Assembly (NCBI GenBank): GCA_022376515.1
Contig: WTXI01000001.1
Location: 2,232,001-2,296,000 of the forward strand
Reading direction: 5' to 3'
Origin: Lactifluus volemus
Taxonomy: Eukaryota > Basidiomycota > Agaricomycetes > Russulales > Russulaceae
Length of the DNA stretch: 64,000 bases
Shown here in pieces: positions 23,545 to 35,580 of the stretch. The position numbers and the translations under genes were made by a program. The notes below the pieces were generated by a model. That model ran no database searches. It was not told the origin of the DNA and worked only from the letters and a program-made list of their open reading frames with translations. Numbering within the stretch: the first letter of the stretch is position 1; every line of letters begins with the position of its first letter.

Positions 23545-26500
23545 ATGGCTTGGAACATAGACTATGAAAATGACTCAGAGGAAGTAATTCGCCTCAAGAG
23601 GCAAATTGCTGAACAAGGTTATTTCTGTCATCATCGAGTCTGTTTATCCAACATTGTCGACTCACATTCCATCACTCTTTCAGATAATCATTGCTCGACT
23701 CTCCAAAGTCAACTTATCAAGACAAGGGATGAGTTGGAAGATCATAAATCTGCGCTTGATGAAACCACCTGCAAGGTACGCCGGGAGTTGCTCTGCGTCT
23801 AGGTTTATGTTTTGAACATGCGGCGGCTATCCAGCTGCGTCTGGAGGCCGATAGGGCACTCCGCCTTGAAGAGCAGCTTCAAGAATCCAAAGAAAGCTTC
23901 GACAAAGAGAAGTTCATGCGTCAAAATGCAGACCTGGCTATTCGATCTGCAGCGGAGAAAGGCAAGGAAGAGGAAGTCGCTCGAAGGGAGCTCCAGCAGG
24001 CGCTCGAGTCCATTTCATCTCGCGAGACCACAGCCGATGCGATCATCTCGAACTTGCGAAACGAGAAGGTGGCTCTCGACCGCCGCATACGGGAACTCGA
24101 GGCGAATCTGCAGCAGGTTATTAGCGCTGCGACCCCCAAGAGAAGACGTCATGCACGCTCATCCTCATCCTCGTTCTCGGACATCCGGATCACCACACTC
24201 GAGCGAGACCTCGGCGAGTCTCAGGCTTCGGTAGCGGAGCTTCAGACTGAACTTGAGAAGGCTCAAGGGAAACTTAGGCGCACCGAAGACGACCTCTTTC
24301 GTCTCGAGAACGGGAGGACGGTGTTTGAGCGCCGGACAGCTGATGAGATGAAAAAGATGCAAGAGATGTTGGCGAGTAAGGAGGAAGAGATCACGCAGCT
24401 GCGGGGTGGTGTAGACTCGGGACTCGCGCAGCAGCGCGAAGAAGAGCTCATCCGGAGAGTGGAGGAGGAAGAGGCCAAGGTACTGGCCCTCGAGCGACTA
24501 TTATCGGAATCTCGGGATATCAAGAAAGTGGAGAGCGCACTACTGAAAGCGGAAAAGCAACTCGCAGCTGAGATAAACAAATTGAAAGCTCTGGAAGAGA
24601 AGAATGCCGGTCTTAACAGGGATGTGAAACTGGCACGGGACGCATTGGAACAGTCAAACACCCATGCCAAGAGGCTCGACACAGCGCTAGAAGACAAGAC
24701 TTCCCTCGTCCACTCTTTACAGGCCCAGGAAAGGTGTGCCAGTCGCTTCTGATCATCTGACGTGCTCTCATATTATTACAGAGCTCTTAGGGCACAGGTA
24801 AATGCTCAGCAAGAGCAAATTCAGTCTCTAAGGGTCGTTGAGTCAAATGGTTTGCTCGCTTAAAAAACTTTCTTAAACCAGCGATCGACTGACTCGGCGT
24901 TTAGTATCCACTTCAGGACACGGCGGCGTGGATGCCGGGACAGGCGTTGAGACCATGGAGAAGATTCTTGCTGCTGTGGACCGGCTGAGGAGCGAGCGCG
25001 ATGACTTGCGTCGACAACTCGAATTCTTACAGGTCGAATCCAAATTCACCATCCAGGCACTTGAGAACAAAATCAACTCTGGGGTTGTAACAACGACAGT
25101 GACCACAGACGCCGAGGATCCTCGCATTTCCCAACTTCAAAGTGAAGTCCAGGAACTTATCGGGCGGTTAGCAAAGACAGACTCGTGCCCACGTCTCGAC
25201 TCATCACCTCGCCTTGCCCTCGTCGCTTCTGCGTCCCTAGTAATGGTGGGGCACCTGCAGACACGTGTCGATCATGACGCCGTACTAAAAGACGAATCTC
25301 GCGCTGAGATCTCTGCCCTCTACTCTCAATTGCAAGATGCTACTGCGTTACGCGAGGAGTCCCTTCGCACTATTGATGGCCTGGAACAGTCATTGGCTGA
25401 AACACAGCGCCAGCTAAAATCAAGCCTCGTCACTGTACTTGATGCCCAGCAACGGCAAAACGACGTGCTTCTCAAGTTCGACTACATGGAATCCCAGGTC
25501 ATTGCAAATGATCGTATCAGAGAGCAATACAGAGAGCTACAGTCTAATCTCGATGACACGACCGCCAGGCTTTGCGACGTCACCAAAGCCCTCGAAAATG
25601 TGGAGTCCGAACGCAACTCTTTCAAGGTCGAGATTATCAACCTTCAAGGCGACATGACACTGGCTCAAGAGGAACTGAAGAAGGCTGAGAAACGCTACAG
25701 TGATCTTCAGAATCAACAACTTTCCTCCATGTCATCCTCACAAATCAACCGCAAACTGAAGGAACAAATCGAAGAACAAGAGGCCCGTATCGCACGTCGC
25801 ACGGAGCAGATTGGTGTTCACCAGCATGACATCAAGCGTCTTGAAACCAATCTCCGACTCCAAGAAGATCGTATTGGCGAGATGACAAGCGAACTCGAGG
25901 TTGCGATGGCAGAAAAGGAGAGCATGGTGGAGGATTGTGCTGATGCGCGGGAAGCGCGGGATCGTGCGCTCAAGAAGGCCGACGAGCTAGAAGACGCCGT
26001 GGCAACTCTGGAGACACAGTTACAAGCACTGGAAGAGCAGCGCGAGATCGAGGTGACCACCTTGGTCAAGGTCTGGTCCTCTGCGTTGGTCCAATCACGG
26101 TCATCAGCGACACGCCTCCACTCCGCCATCTACCAGGCGAACGCCGCGAAAGCAGACCTGATACAAAGACTCGAGCTGGTTTCTGCAGAGCACAATTCCG
26201 CTGTAGTACTTTTGCACAAACAGGCTTCAGAGTTCAGCTTGGCGCAGAGTGTAATTACTGCCCACAAAGAAGAGGCTCGCGATGCCGTCGTCGCCCTTGC
26301 CGTTGTTCAAACAGCCAACGTGGAATCCCGACGCGCCATGCAATACGATCGAGACCGGATTTGTGCCCTTCTCTCTGCCACTCGGGATGAGCTCAATATC
26401 CGCTTCGAGGAGATCAATTCTCTGCAACATCAGTTACAGAAGATCCGCGCGCAAGGTCATGCAGAAAGTACCGAACAGCAATCGGAAGACTCTGAAGAGA

Positions 26501-28573
26501 TCAGAAAGTTACGGGAGACCAACACGAGCCTTGATCGACTTCGCGCTGAGCTGGAAGACGAGCTGGCGAAAACGCAGAAAGACCGGGATCAGCTGAGCGC
26601 AGCTAGTGACGCTCTCAGAGCACAGATCACCCAGCTTCAATCAGATCACGCACAAGAGCTCGAATCTCTGCGAGGCAAACTTCAACAAGTTGCGGTAGAC
26701 CTTCAGGAGTCTCGAGAATCGCATGCCGCTGCAGAGAAAGCCTGCTCTGAGCTGTCTGCAGCCAAGGCTAACCTCGAGAATCGTCTCTACAACATCTCGC
26801 AGCAACAGGACACGGATGGCGAGCTGATATCCGAGCTCCAGAGCCGTGAAGCAGCTCACGATTTGCGGGAGCTTGAAATTCAAAAGCGCCTCGACAAAGC
26901 CACCGAAGAACTGGAGAGAACGGCGCGCGAGAGGGAGGAACTCGAAATCGCTCTCGAGCAGGCAAAAGTCGATATCTCGAAGGTCAAGAACCTCGTAGAG
27001 GATCGTGTTTCCCAGCTGGTGGTTGAGCGCGATGAGCTTCAAGAGAGTCTGAAGTCTGGCCACGCTGCCGAGGTGGACCAGCTCCAAAGTCGCTTGCGAG
27101 AACTCCAGGCCGAGGCCGACTCGCTTCAAGCCCAGTTGGACAAAGCAATCGCAGACCAAAGGCGAATACGTGCCACTTTCGAAGCGGAACTCCGAGAGTC
27201 TGTAGAGCGCCATGAAGCATTGGGGACAGAGCGAGACGACGTTAAGGCCCAATTGAACGCGCTTGAGGCTGAATTCGATGACGCGGAGGCCCGCCTTCAA
27301 ACTGCTTTGGAGGAGAAGGATGCACTCGAGGTAAAGAACACGAATCTCGAATCCGAAATTCAACGGGCTTTCTCTATGCAGCGATATCTCGAGAGCCAAC
27401 TTAAGGACAGGTGTGAGAAGTCTTAACTGTGTGCCCACTCGCGCTCACACGGTCATGCTACAGTGCACACGAGGTCGCCTCTGTCAAGGCGGAGCTCGAA
27501 CAAGTCAAGGAAAAGTTCGCCCACGCAGAACGGGATGGCAAAGCGGCGGAAATGCAGCTCACTTTCCAGAAGGCACAACACGAACAAGTAACCGTTTCCC
27601 TTAAGCGGGAGATCCAACTCCTGCGGGCAACGAAAGGGCACGATGAAAGGGTTCAGGAGCTCGAGGAAAAAATTGGTTATATGGATGAGTTGATGCGCTC
27701 CAAGACGCAGGAGATCGAAGAAAATGACGACCGTTTCATCGAGTACGTGCCATAAAAGCTCGTTTCCGCCTCCGGCGATTGAACCAAATTGAACCCATCA
27801 CGTCTCTTAGACTTCATAAGGAGAAAAAGAAGTTGACTACGAAGGTCGAAACACTCACCCGTAAAGTGCAAACCTTACAGGTCAAGCTGGCAGCTCTCAG
27901 GGATGCCACATCCAATCAGAACCCAGCACAACCGACTGCGTCCACCTCAAAGCCGAGCCCTCTCACCAAAGAACCTGTTGCAGTCGCACCAGTACGGCGC
28001 ACTACATTATCACCTCCCCCTTCCACAGTCAAGCCCAGCTCCCCTTCTCGCTCTCGCGCCAGGTCCGGCCCTTCAGCACTTTCCCGTAGTAGGACGCCGG
28101 ATCGTGGACCTGTTCCATCCGTTTTCCGTGCGAACTTGCCGGAACCTGCAAGGGTATCTGCCTCCAGACTCCATGAACCACTATCTACAGCCATAGTTGC
28201 TGGCAAGAAGCGATCCGCCCCTGACGATGGGGATGAAGCTGTGCCGGTTCAGGGATTCACGTCCGAGGGGGTGCTCGCCACTGGTCTCAACACAGCAACA
28301 ACGCCAAGAAGGCGGAAGAGTCCCCGTACAGGTTTCACGCCGGTTCGAAATACCACATCTCACCCTTTGACAACCCTCGCGTCGGAGGATGCTGCGCAAC
28401 CCACCGCAGCCCCTATTATTTCTGATGTCACAAACAGCCCGCGAGGTAAGCCAGCGGGCGACGTAAAGGCCAAGGGAAGCTGGCTGGGCGCTCACAAGTC
28501 GAGATCTACACAATCCGGTAATAGTGCGACAGCACGGACAACTTCAGCACGGCCTGGCGCCGCTGTCAGGTGA
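23545..28573 (+). CDS. Large coiled-coil protein of unknown function (about 1,550 aa)
   Basis: The protein starts at the ATG at 23545 (MAWNIDYENDSEEVIRLKRQ), then runs almost wholly in heptad-rich Glu/Leu/Lys/Arg coiled coil for about 1,250 residues. Exon joins were checked: GAACAAG|..|ATAAT, ACCTGCAAG|..|CTGCGTCTG, CAGGAAAG|..|AGCTCTTAG, TCAAATG|..|TATCC, AAGGACAG|..|TGCACAC and ATCGA|..|ACTTCAT. The tail of about 250 residues is Ser/Pro/Thr/basic, with several possible phospho-sites and the block RRRKSPRTGFTPVR. No motor or catalytic domain is visible. It resembles spindle, septum or cytoskeletal scaffolds in layout only, so no function is assigned. Two other partial copies exist (1-242 and 35581-36885). 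Confidence 0.8.
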
Positions 28574-28856
28574 AAGGGTTCGCTGACGCCTACTTTTCTT
28601 GGAGTCTAATTGTTTAGTTTCATCCATCATATGTATCGTTATCCGTCATGTTATATTTAATTTCAATCACTTTATGAAATAACATACACATGGTTTATTT
28701 CATGCGACCGTGTTCAACGCTTGGTAGTGCGCACGGTGACGTCAGAAGGTGATATAGTAATCAATCATTCATCCGATTTGTCCCGGGCCACTTTTGTATG
28801 ACTTGACACCCAGCTCGGTGCATCTAGCGATTTAGAGACTTAGATCATACCATACC

Positions 28857-31800
28857 ATGTTCAAAAGCATCGGACGTTCTCTTACTGATTTTTCGACAGA
28901 CTTGCGAGACAGACAAGATTGGGAAGTCGGGACGCTTATAACCTTAGACCAGCTGTTGAATCCCGCCACCTTTGCGTTTGATCCTGTGTCGAGTCTATTG
29001 GCGGTCGGTGGGTGATCGTCGCCGCTCCTTTTGGCCTCGTACTAAACGTCGAGCTCGACAGGTACGAGCGACGGGACGATCCGAATATTCGGAGCTCCCG
29101 GAGTTGATACGAGTTTGTCGCTATCGTCTCATGCCGCCGTCAAATTCCTGCAATTTGCAACGAATGTATGCAAGTTGGTATGTATCGGTGAGTCGTATCA
29201 CTTGGGTGTGCTTCTCTACGGGACCCCCCACAGTCTAACGAAGCGGGTGGAATTGCAGATGAACGTCATATGTTGTATCTGTGGGACCTCACGCCGCACG
29301 GACAAGTCAAGCTAGAAGCCAGCATGCGCTTTGACCGACCAGTAACGTCAGTTTTTAGTCCCGAGTCAGGAGAGATGTACGAAAAGCTGAAGGTGTGCCA
29401 CCACTACCAGCTGCCTCACGCTTTCTCCCTCCCATACCCACGTCAGTTCTTCAGCTACCTTCACATGTTTGGAGCGCTCCTAAAAAAACACCTTCGCCTA
29501 ATAGGCGTTCATTGGACTAGAATCAGGAAACATCAAAACATATGACTTGCTATGCCACCGTGCTTCTGCATACGTTATTAGGAATGCCTGGGAAGTCTAC
29601 GAAGTTGACCTGATCGCCAAAGGAATGCTTGTTGAACCAGATCGCTCGTCGTAAGTGCGATCACGACGTATAACTTGAAATCTTATCGACGGTTTTTCGC
29701 AGGAAGATTCCCGTCGATGTTGTTGTGCATCCAAGAAACCTCAACTTTGTGTTCGTTGCGTATGGAGGTATTCTCCCAGACCATATATTTCTCGTTTTCC
29801 GACTGAGATCTGCCTTTCAACAGGTGGTGTCGTGCTCCTTGATCTTGTAATATTATTGTTGAACAGTTCGAAGAGGGGTATTGATAAAGCATTCCACAGA
29901 AAGAGCAGAAGACACTGCGTACATACGAGTTATTCATACCTGCAGGGGCCCCAGGAGGTTCAGGCTATACCGATCCTGTGATCCACTTTCATGCCCTTCA
30001 TTACGCAGGAATGCTGATGCTCTTGTCGAATAGGACCTCCTCAAACATCGAAGGCCCACTGTATTGTCTCTCTCTTTACATCCCACTGGCCATTTCTTCG
30101 CCGTCGGCCACATGGATGGGTCTATAGCTTTCTGGGCGGTAGAAGACAGCGAACAGCCACTTATGGTTCGAACATTGGATGAGGTCGACGTTCACAAAGT
30201 CGATGGGGAAAAATTGGAGCAGTACCTCCCAGATGAGGAAGGCCCTGCGAAACGTCCCAGTAAGCTTCACCAATCGAGAGAACCCATCTTCAAATTGGCT
30301 TGGAGTGGCTACCCCAACTCTTACGACGCAAGAGGAGGCGAGACATCTCTAGTTGTTCTTGGTGGCCAGTTCTCCCACGATCCCACAGGAGTCAATGTTC
30401 TCTGGCTCCCTGCCTTCAATCCGCCTGCTCCGCCCTGTCATGTTACCGACCAATCATTGGACCCTTTCTTCCGGAATGCGATGCGGGAGTCACTGGATCC
30501 GCTGAACGCGTACTTTTATGGTACAGCTGGTCTTGTACAGGACTTCTTGCTCACCCCACGGGACAGCCCACACTTTGGTGGAACATGGAACCCCACAGCG
30601 ATATTAACCCTTTTCGAGAGCGGAGATCCCATCCGTGCGATCGAGGCTCGGCAGTTTCCACCTCTCCAATTTCTCGCAAATACTCAAGAGTTATCTCAGA
30701 GTGCGGAAGAACCTAAAGGAGATAGTCATGACAGCCTTGCGCAGGATCTTGCTACGACCTTGCAGTCGATGACAGTAGAAGAAGAACCCAAGAAGCTTTA
30801 CCTCCCTCCTTCGCTATGGGGCGGCCCAGACGCTCTGGTCGAGGCCACGCTCTTCTCGCTCGATCGCATCGCATATGAGACTCTTTCTGGAGCTAGCGAG
30901 CACGGACCGGATCATCTGCTTCTAGAAGGTGGAATTTCTATGCCAGATGAAGAAGTTGCTAACGAAATCAAATACGCCAAGGTAGTTAACGATCATTTCC
31001 TCGCTTGCCAGTCTTACGTGGCTCCTCGTGCAGTTCGAACCTCATCGTATTGCCGTGACGAGGAATGTCGACTTGTCACTACGCTTTTTGGATTTATCTG
31101 TGCAACTCCTTATCCCCACACCGTCATCTCCCTTCACCTCTGCATTCCCGCGCGCCCTTCTTCACCTCTCCATTGATGTCCTCGGTCTTGCCGGATTACC
31201 AGAGATCGCGGCGCACTTTCCTTCTAATTTTTCGGAGAGAACCCGAATTGATGACGTACAGCTTGCAGTCGAATCACTGGAGGTTGCTCTCGTGCTCAAT
31301 GGTGGAGAAGTTCTAGTGTATAGAATGGGGGAACGCCAGGGTAACACGGCTAGGCACCTTCCCGACAAGCAACTCGTGTCACTGGAGCACGTACCAGTGG
31401 CGGATGGCTTGCATTTCAAGCCGTACTTTTTAGTAACGCCCGAGGCGCTGGTCACCGCCTTCGCAATATCGAATGTTGGTGAGCATTCAAGTTACTCGCT
31501 TCTCTTTCTTGACTACATGTACCTCTCAGGTTTTGCTTCTGTTGCATATGCGAACGGATCGCTATCCGTGATAGACATGCGTGGTCCCAGTGTGATACTC
31601 CAGACCCAACAACCCACACACCGTCATTCATTCATACCTCGCCATTCGGCTAATCCCGATCCTGTTTCGAGCCTTACATGGGCCATAACCGGTGTCAAGT
31701 TAGGCCAGTTGCCACTTTGCTACCCACTTTGAGAAGTATCCTTAAACGCTATCATTTCGCAGACGCTACGCCGCGAATCCGCCTAGTCGCAGTCCGTGCG

Positions 31801-33195
31801 TCCGGGCTGATTCAAATTTATACGCTCGTGCGAGCTCGCGATGGTAGATGGTCCATCTCCTCTCCACCATCCGAGGCAGAGGGTGTCGTGTCACCTTTGC
31901 ATGGCGGAACATTTGTTTTCGATGCCTACACGGGTGCGCCGTGTAGGGCCGACAAAGCACATCTCACGGTTGCGCTCGAGTTCAAACTATCATCTAACAA
32001 CACCGAGGAGAAGATTCGAAGTCTTCTTCTCGTCGCAGGTGCGAAAGGCGCACGATGCTTGGCGGATTTTGGCGAAGAACGTGTTGCAAAGGTGGATTGG
32101 GGCCATAAAGCAGGTACCATGTTACGCACGCAGGTTGTAGAACGGAACGGTAATAACCATATGATCTTTCGACCTGGGCGCTTCTGACAAGTACCCTTCA
32201 GGATCTTTTGCGCTTGTTGTGTTCAATGACAAGCAGGAAGCTCTCGTTTATTCTCTCCCGATGTTAGAGTACCTCCATACCCTATCATTGCCCACTACTT
32301 CCTCTATGTGAGTGCTTCTTGCGTCGTCATTCCTCTCCTCTAATCAAGGATAAACGTCTCGCTCACCAGTCCACCATCGATGGATTCCACGGGTGATCTC
32401 CTAACGCTTGTGCCTCTGCACGACTCCGCATATACATCGGCAGTTCCGCTTGCGCCTGCATCCCCGACGCCTTCGTCTACTAGTACCATCGCACGCTCCG
32501 TCATTTCTGTAACGACGACTGACACAGCTGCAACGTCAACTACTAGCGTTGCAGTGCAGTCCCCTGCGAAGCGCTTGCGCCTCGATTCGTTCTTCAACAC
32601 CCGTCGCGGATACCACGTGCCGCTCGTCTCGCTCGTCGAGCGCAAAGACAACACGGAACGCACTACACCGCCGGCGCCGGCACCCGTGAGCCTTGGGCCG
32701 GCAGACTGGCGGACCTGGCTTGGTGGCCTGGTCGGCTCGGGAAACGTTACCGGGGACCAGATTGACGCACTTTGTATGTATTTCACCTGCATTACCTTGG
32801 CGAAGCGTCTGACAGCAGTCGGGTGGGGTGCTGATGTCGTTGTAGTCGCTGGCCCGGATAGACCTGTCCCAGAAAAGCCTGAGCGCCGCCCTGAATCCGC
32901 AGGTTATACCGGGTCGGAAGCAGGGTCGAGCAAGGCGGGGACGACGGCCGCATCAGCTGAGCGGTCGACAAGCGGATTGTACGACAGGTTGCATGCAGCT
33001 GTTTCGGAACGAGGGTAGGCTTTTTTTTGTTTTCTGTTTATTTCAACAATTGAAAGTTGATGTGATTTTAGGGAAATGCTTGGCAGTTTGGAAACGAGCG
33101 TCAACTCATTAGAGCAGGGGAGCAAGAATATGTTGGCGCAGGCGAAACTGTTAGCGGCGAAGCAAACCGCCAAGAGCTGGATGCCAAAATTCTAA
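28857..33195 (+). CDS. SRO7: Sro7/Lgl/tomosyn family exocytosis regulator
   Basis: Sro7-type proteins are double WD40 propellers that bind the t-SNARE Sec9 and the Rab Sec4 during fusion of secretory vesicles with the plasma membrane. The start MFKSIGRSLTDFSTDLRDRQ and the first blades DPVSSLLAVGTSDGTIRIFG and LYLWDLTPHGQ are typical. The Lgl-like middle follows (VVHPRNLNFVFVAYGGG, then HPTGHFFAVGHMDGSIAFW). The distal half carries GFASVAYANGSLSVIDMRG and the end of the second propeller. The C-terminus (LYDRLHAAVSERGEMLGSLE, then SLEQGSKNMLAQAKLL) looks like the R-SNARE-like tail of tomosyns. Ten or more short introns keep frame, and the stop is TAA at 33193-33195. It converges with the SnoaL-like gene. 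Confidence 0.9.
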
Positions 33196-33212
33196 ACTGC
33201 GTTTAAGAGATC

Positions 33213-33230
33213 GGGGGGGGGGGGGGGGGG
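33213..33230 (+). repeat. Poly-G tract (18 G)
   Basis: A run of 18 G lies 17 bases after the SRO7 stop codon, followed by TGGGGGTGGGG. It falls in the short gap between two convergent genes. Confidence 0.95.
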
Positions 33231-33366
33231 TGGGGGTGGGGTTGAAGAATGATAAGGATACAAAGAGGAATCTCTAATATATACAATGTACAAGATAATG
33301 ATGACATGATGCGATACACTGTCAAACTTTGTACAAAATACGTCAAACATATGGTTCCATGCATGG

Positions 33367-34208
33367 TTACGCCTTGGACATGAATGCATTTGCAAGAGCA
33401 GCGGTCATCTTCTTACGGTGCTCGTTGACCATACCGAGGAAGCCATCGTCGGCAGTCGTCTCGCACCTGTGATCCCACTCCTCAGTGTGACGAGTTACCT
33501 GGCAAGCGTCGTCAAGCTGAAGGGTCAAAAGCGAATTGACAACCTGGGCGAGATTAAGTCGCGCACTATGATAGCACGGGAAACGCGCGGACCTTAAAGG
33601 GGGAAGCGGTTTGGGCATTGCGGAAATACGCGACCTCCAGATCAATAAGGAGTAGGTTGGAAGGCAATCCATGTGGGTTCTCGAGAACGCGAAATTTTTG
33701 GACGTCAGAGCGAGGGAAAAGCTATGATTGTGGCGCGTTAATGACAGTACGACCTAAGCTAGAGTAATATGTGGCGTGCCTTTGGCAGTGCATCAAACTG
33801 CGCACGGATCGAGTCTATGCCGCGAGCGATGCCAATGGGGTCATGAAAGATCGCGTCACGAGTGTAGATTTCATATGAACTCTGCGTTGGCAAGAATTAG
33901 GATCCGGATGTGATGAAACATTGAAACAGGGACGGTCGGAAGCATACGTTTTGGGGCTTGCCGGAGTACAGCTCGCGTAAAGCGCGAATGATCCGCGCCT
34001 CTGGACTATCAAGGTCGACCCTACGCACTGGAAGTGCGCGCGTTTGGTCAGGAGAAAGGCCCGAGGCATTGGGAGTCTCATAGGTAGTTGTGCTAACGAG
34101 AATCACTTCTTTGGGAGCACACTGATTATGAAGGGGTGGCTTTGCGTTGGATACACGACGGAGGGAGGTCGTGCGGGTTATCTGGAAATGAGGTTGACAG
34201 AGAACCAT
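33367..34208 (-). CDS. SnoaL-like/NTF2-fold protein of unknown function
   Basis: This is a small single-domain protein of the NTF2/SnoaL-like fold, widespread and uncharacterised in fungi. Splicing gives ALRELYSGKPQN|SSYEIYTRDAIFHDPIGIA, then GIDSIRAQFDALPK|LFPRSDVQKFRVLENP, LLLIDLEVAYFRNAQ and VVNSLLTLQLDDACQVTRHT, with the terminal helix EHRKKMTAALANAFMSK. One intron (33722-33779) is GC-AG (AAG|GCACGC); another ends in the usual GT-AG. The start ATG at 34208 gives an N-terminal extension of about 40 residues, so a later start is possible. All joins keep frame. Confidence 0.78.
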
Positions 34209-34429
34209 GTCGTAGCTTTTATAAGCAGGGCTGTGGAGAAGGGAGGGGAGGAGGATGGGACAGGATGGGTTGAGATTTGAATTTTCCCGACTAGCTTAAA
34301 TAACGAGTCATCTCCTCGTCAATTCATGGAGCTCCCTATCCACATATATGCTCCCGGCGGCCCTCGGGACGTACTTGAAAAGGGCAACCCGATGGTCTGG
34401 AATGCCACACTAACCTCGCTAGAATATCG

Positions 34430-35549
34430 AGAGTAGGGTCATCGTATGAAAATTTCCATCGATGAAGGAGAGTGAGAAATGCTAAAGCCCTGTCATGAGT
34501 CAGCTATGGTTCGCCAGCACATCTTCAATCACGGAGTCGAAGGTAAATGATTGCTGGCAATCAAAGAACCGACACTTGGCAACGCTAAGTTAAGTTAACA
34601 GATAGGGTACGTATTATATAATCACTGTGGCAGTGTCGTACCTGAGGCCTGCGTTCACCGGATTCTTGGCCTCCTACGATTCGTTACACCCCTTGAATCT
34701 CTATTCAATGTGAAGCTTACATCTTATGCCCGTCTCGCAGCGACTATCTCCCTGCTGGAGCCGAACACGACCTTGAGGCAAGTCCATCCTGGCGTGACGC
34801 TGAGAGCGAGATGGAGGACCTCCTCGAGAAGGTACGTTCCCATTGTCCGCACCTCTCTCCCTTGGCGAGCCTAGTAGGCCAACTAGATCCTTGCCGTGAC
34901 TAGCTTGGCGAGACAAATGCTGCGCTAGATGCCGTCGCTCAAGACACGAGCAATGTCACGAAGACGTCCACCAACACTATTGGATGGAATTCAGGCGGAC
35001 AAAGGTTTGCACTGCTGTTCCCATCTGTTATCCCTCTCTCTAACCTCATTCTTTTCCACTTTTCGGAGTGTTTCAGGCAAACGTACAGGCAGCTGTTGTG
35101 GTATCAAGCTAATCTTCTTAACGGCGTGCGCAACGACGTTGTGTTGGTGTTCTCCTCTCAACTGCTTCGGACAAGGTCGGTATGCTGAGAATTCTAAACT
35201 TGTCCAGCGCATACAAGTCCTCTGCTGCTGAGGCCCTTCTCGCAGAGAGAGGGCCTATCGACAACTCACATGAGATGATCGACGCTACGTTGGAGTATGT
35301 CTTCAACAGCAGCCTTGCTTCATCTTTCCCATTGATGAGTGATGACAGGCAGCCCACGAGACGCGTGCCGAGGTTTGCACGCCAACGCTCCTCGCTTGGT
35401 TCCATACAGACTCGCATGGTTGGCGTGCTTAGTACAGTACCGGGGATAAACAATATCCTATGCATGATCCATAAGCGGCCGAGACGGGACACATAAATCA
35501 TTGGCGGTCTGACTGGAGTCTGTCTTTTACGCCACTTGTTTTGGTAGTG
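34430..35549 (+). pseudogene. Decayed duplicate of GOS1
   Basis: The segment matches 39055-40300, including more than 200 bp of promoter. The start codon is changed to TTG (34666-34668). Coding sequence is lost after SLHR (12 nt) and near CCCGTGCTGG (2 nt). The exon that should begin ERH in the intact gene is shortened, the second exon is altered, and the tail ends early at a TAA after RPRRDT. Introns are kept, so this is a DNA duplication. The copy lies 4.6 kb upstream of intact GOS1 in the same orientation, with other duplicated pieces in between. Confidence 0.88.
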
Positions 35550-35580
35550 CATAGCACCCACTTCATTCCTTCAACCTGTC

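Noticed and set aside
26641..27438. 265-aa minus-strand ORF
   Set aside because: It is the mirror of the coiled-coil frame; its Leu/Phe richness comes from Glu/Lys codons read backwards.
34430..35549. A second functional Golgi SNARE gene
   Set aside because: No ATG start, coding deletions and an early stop before the membrane anchor.
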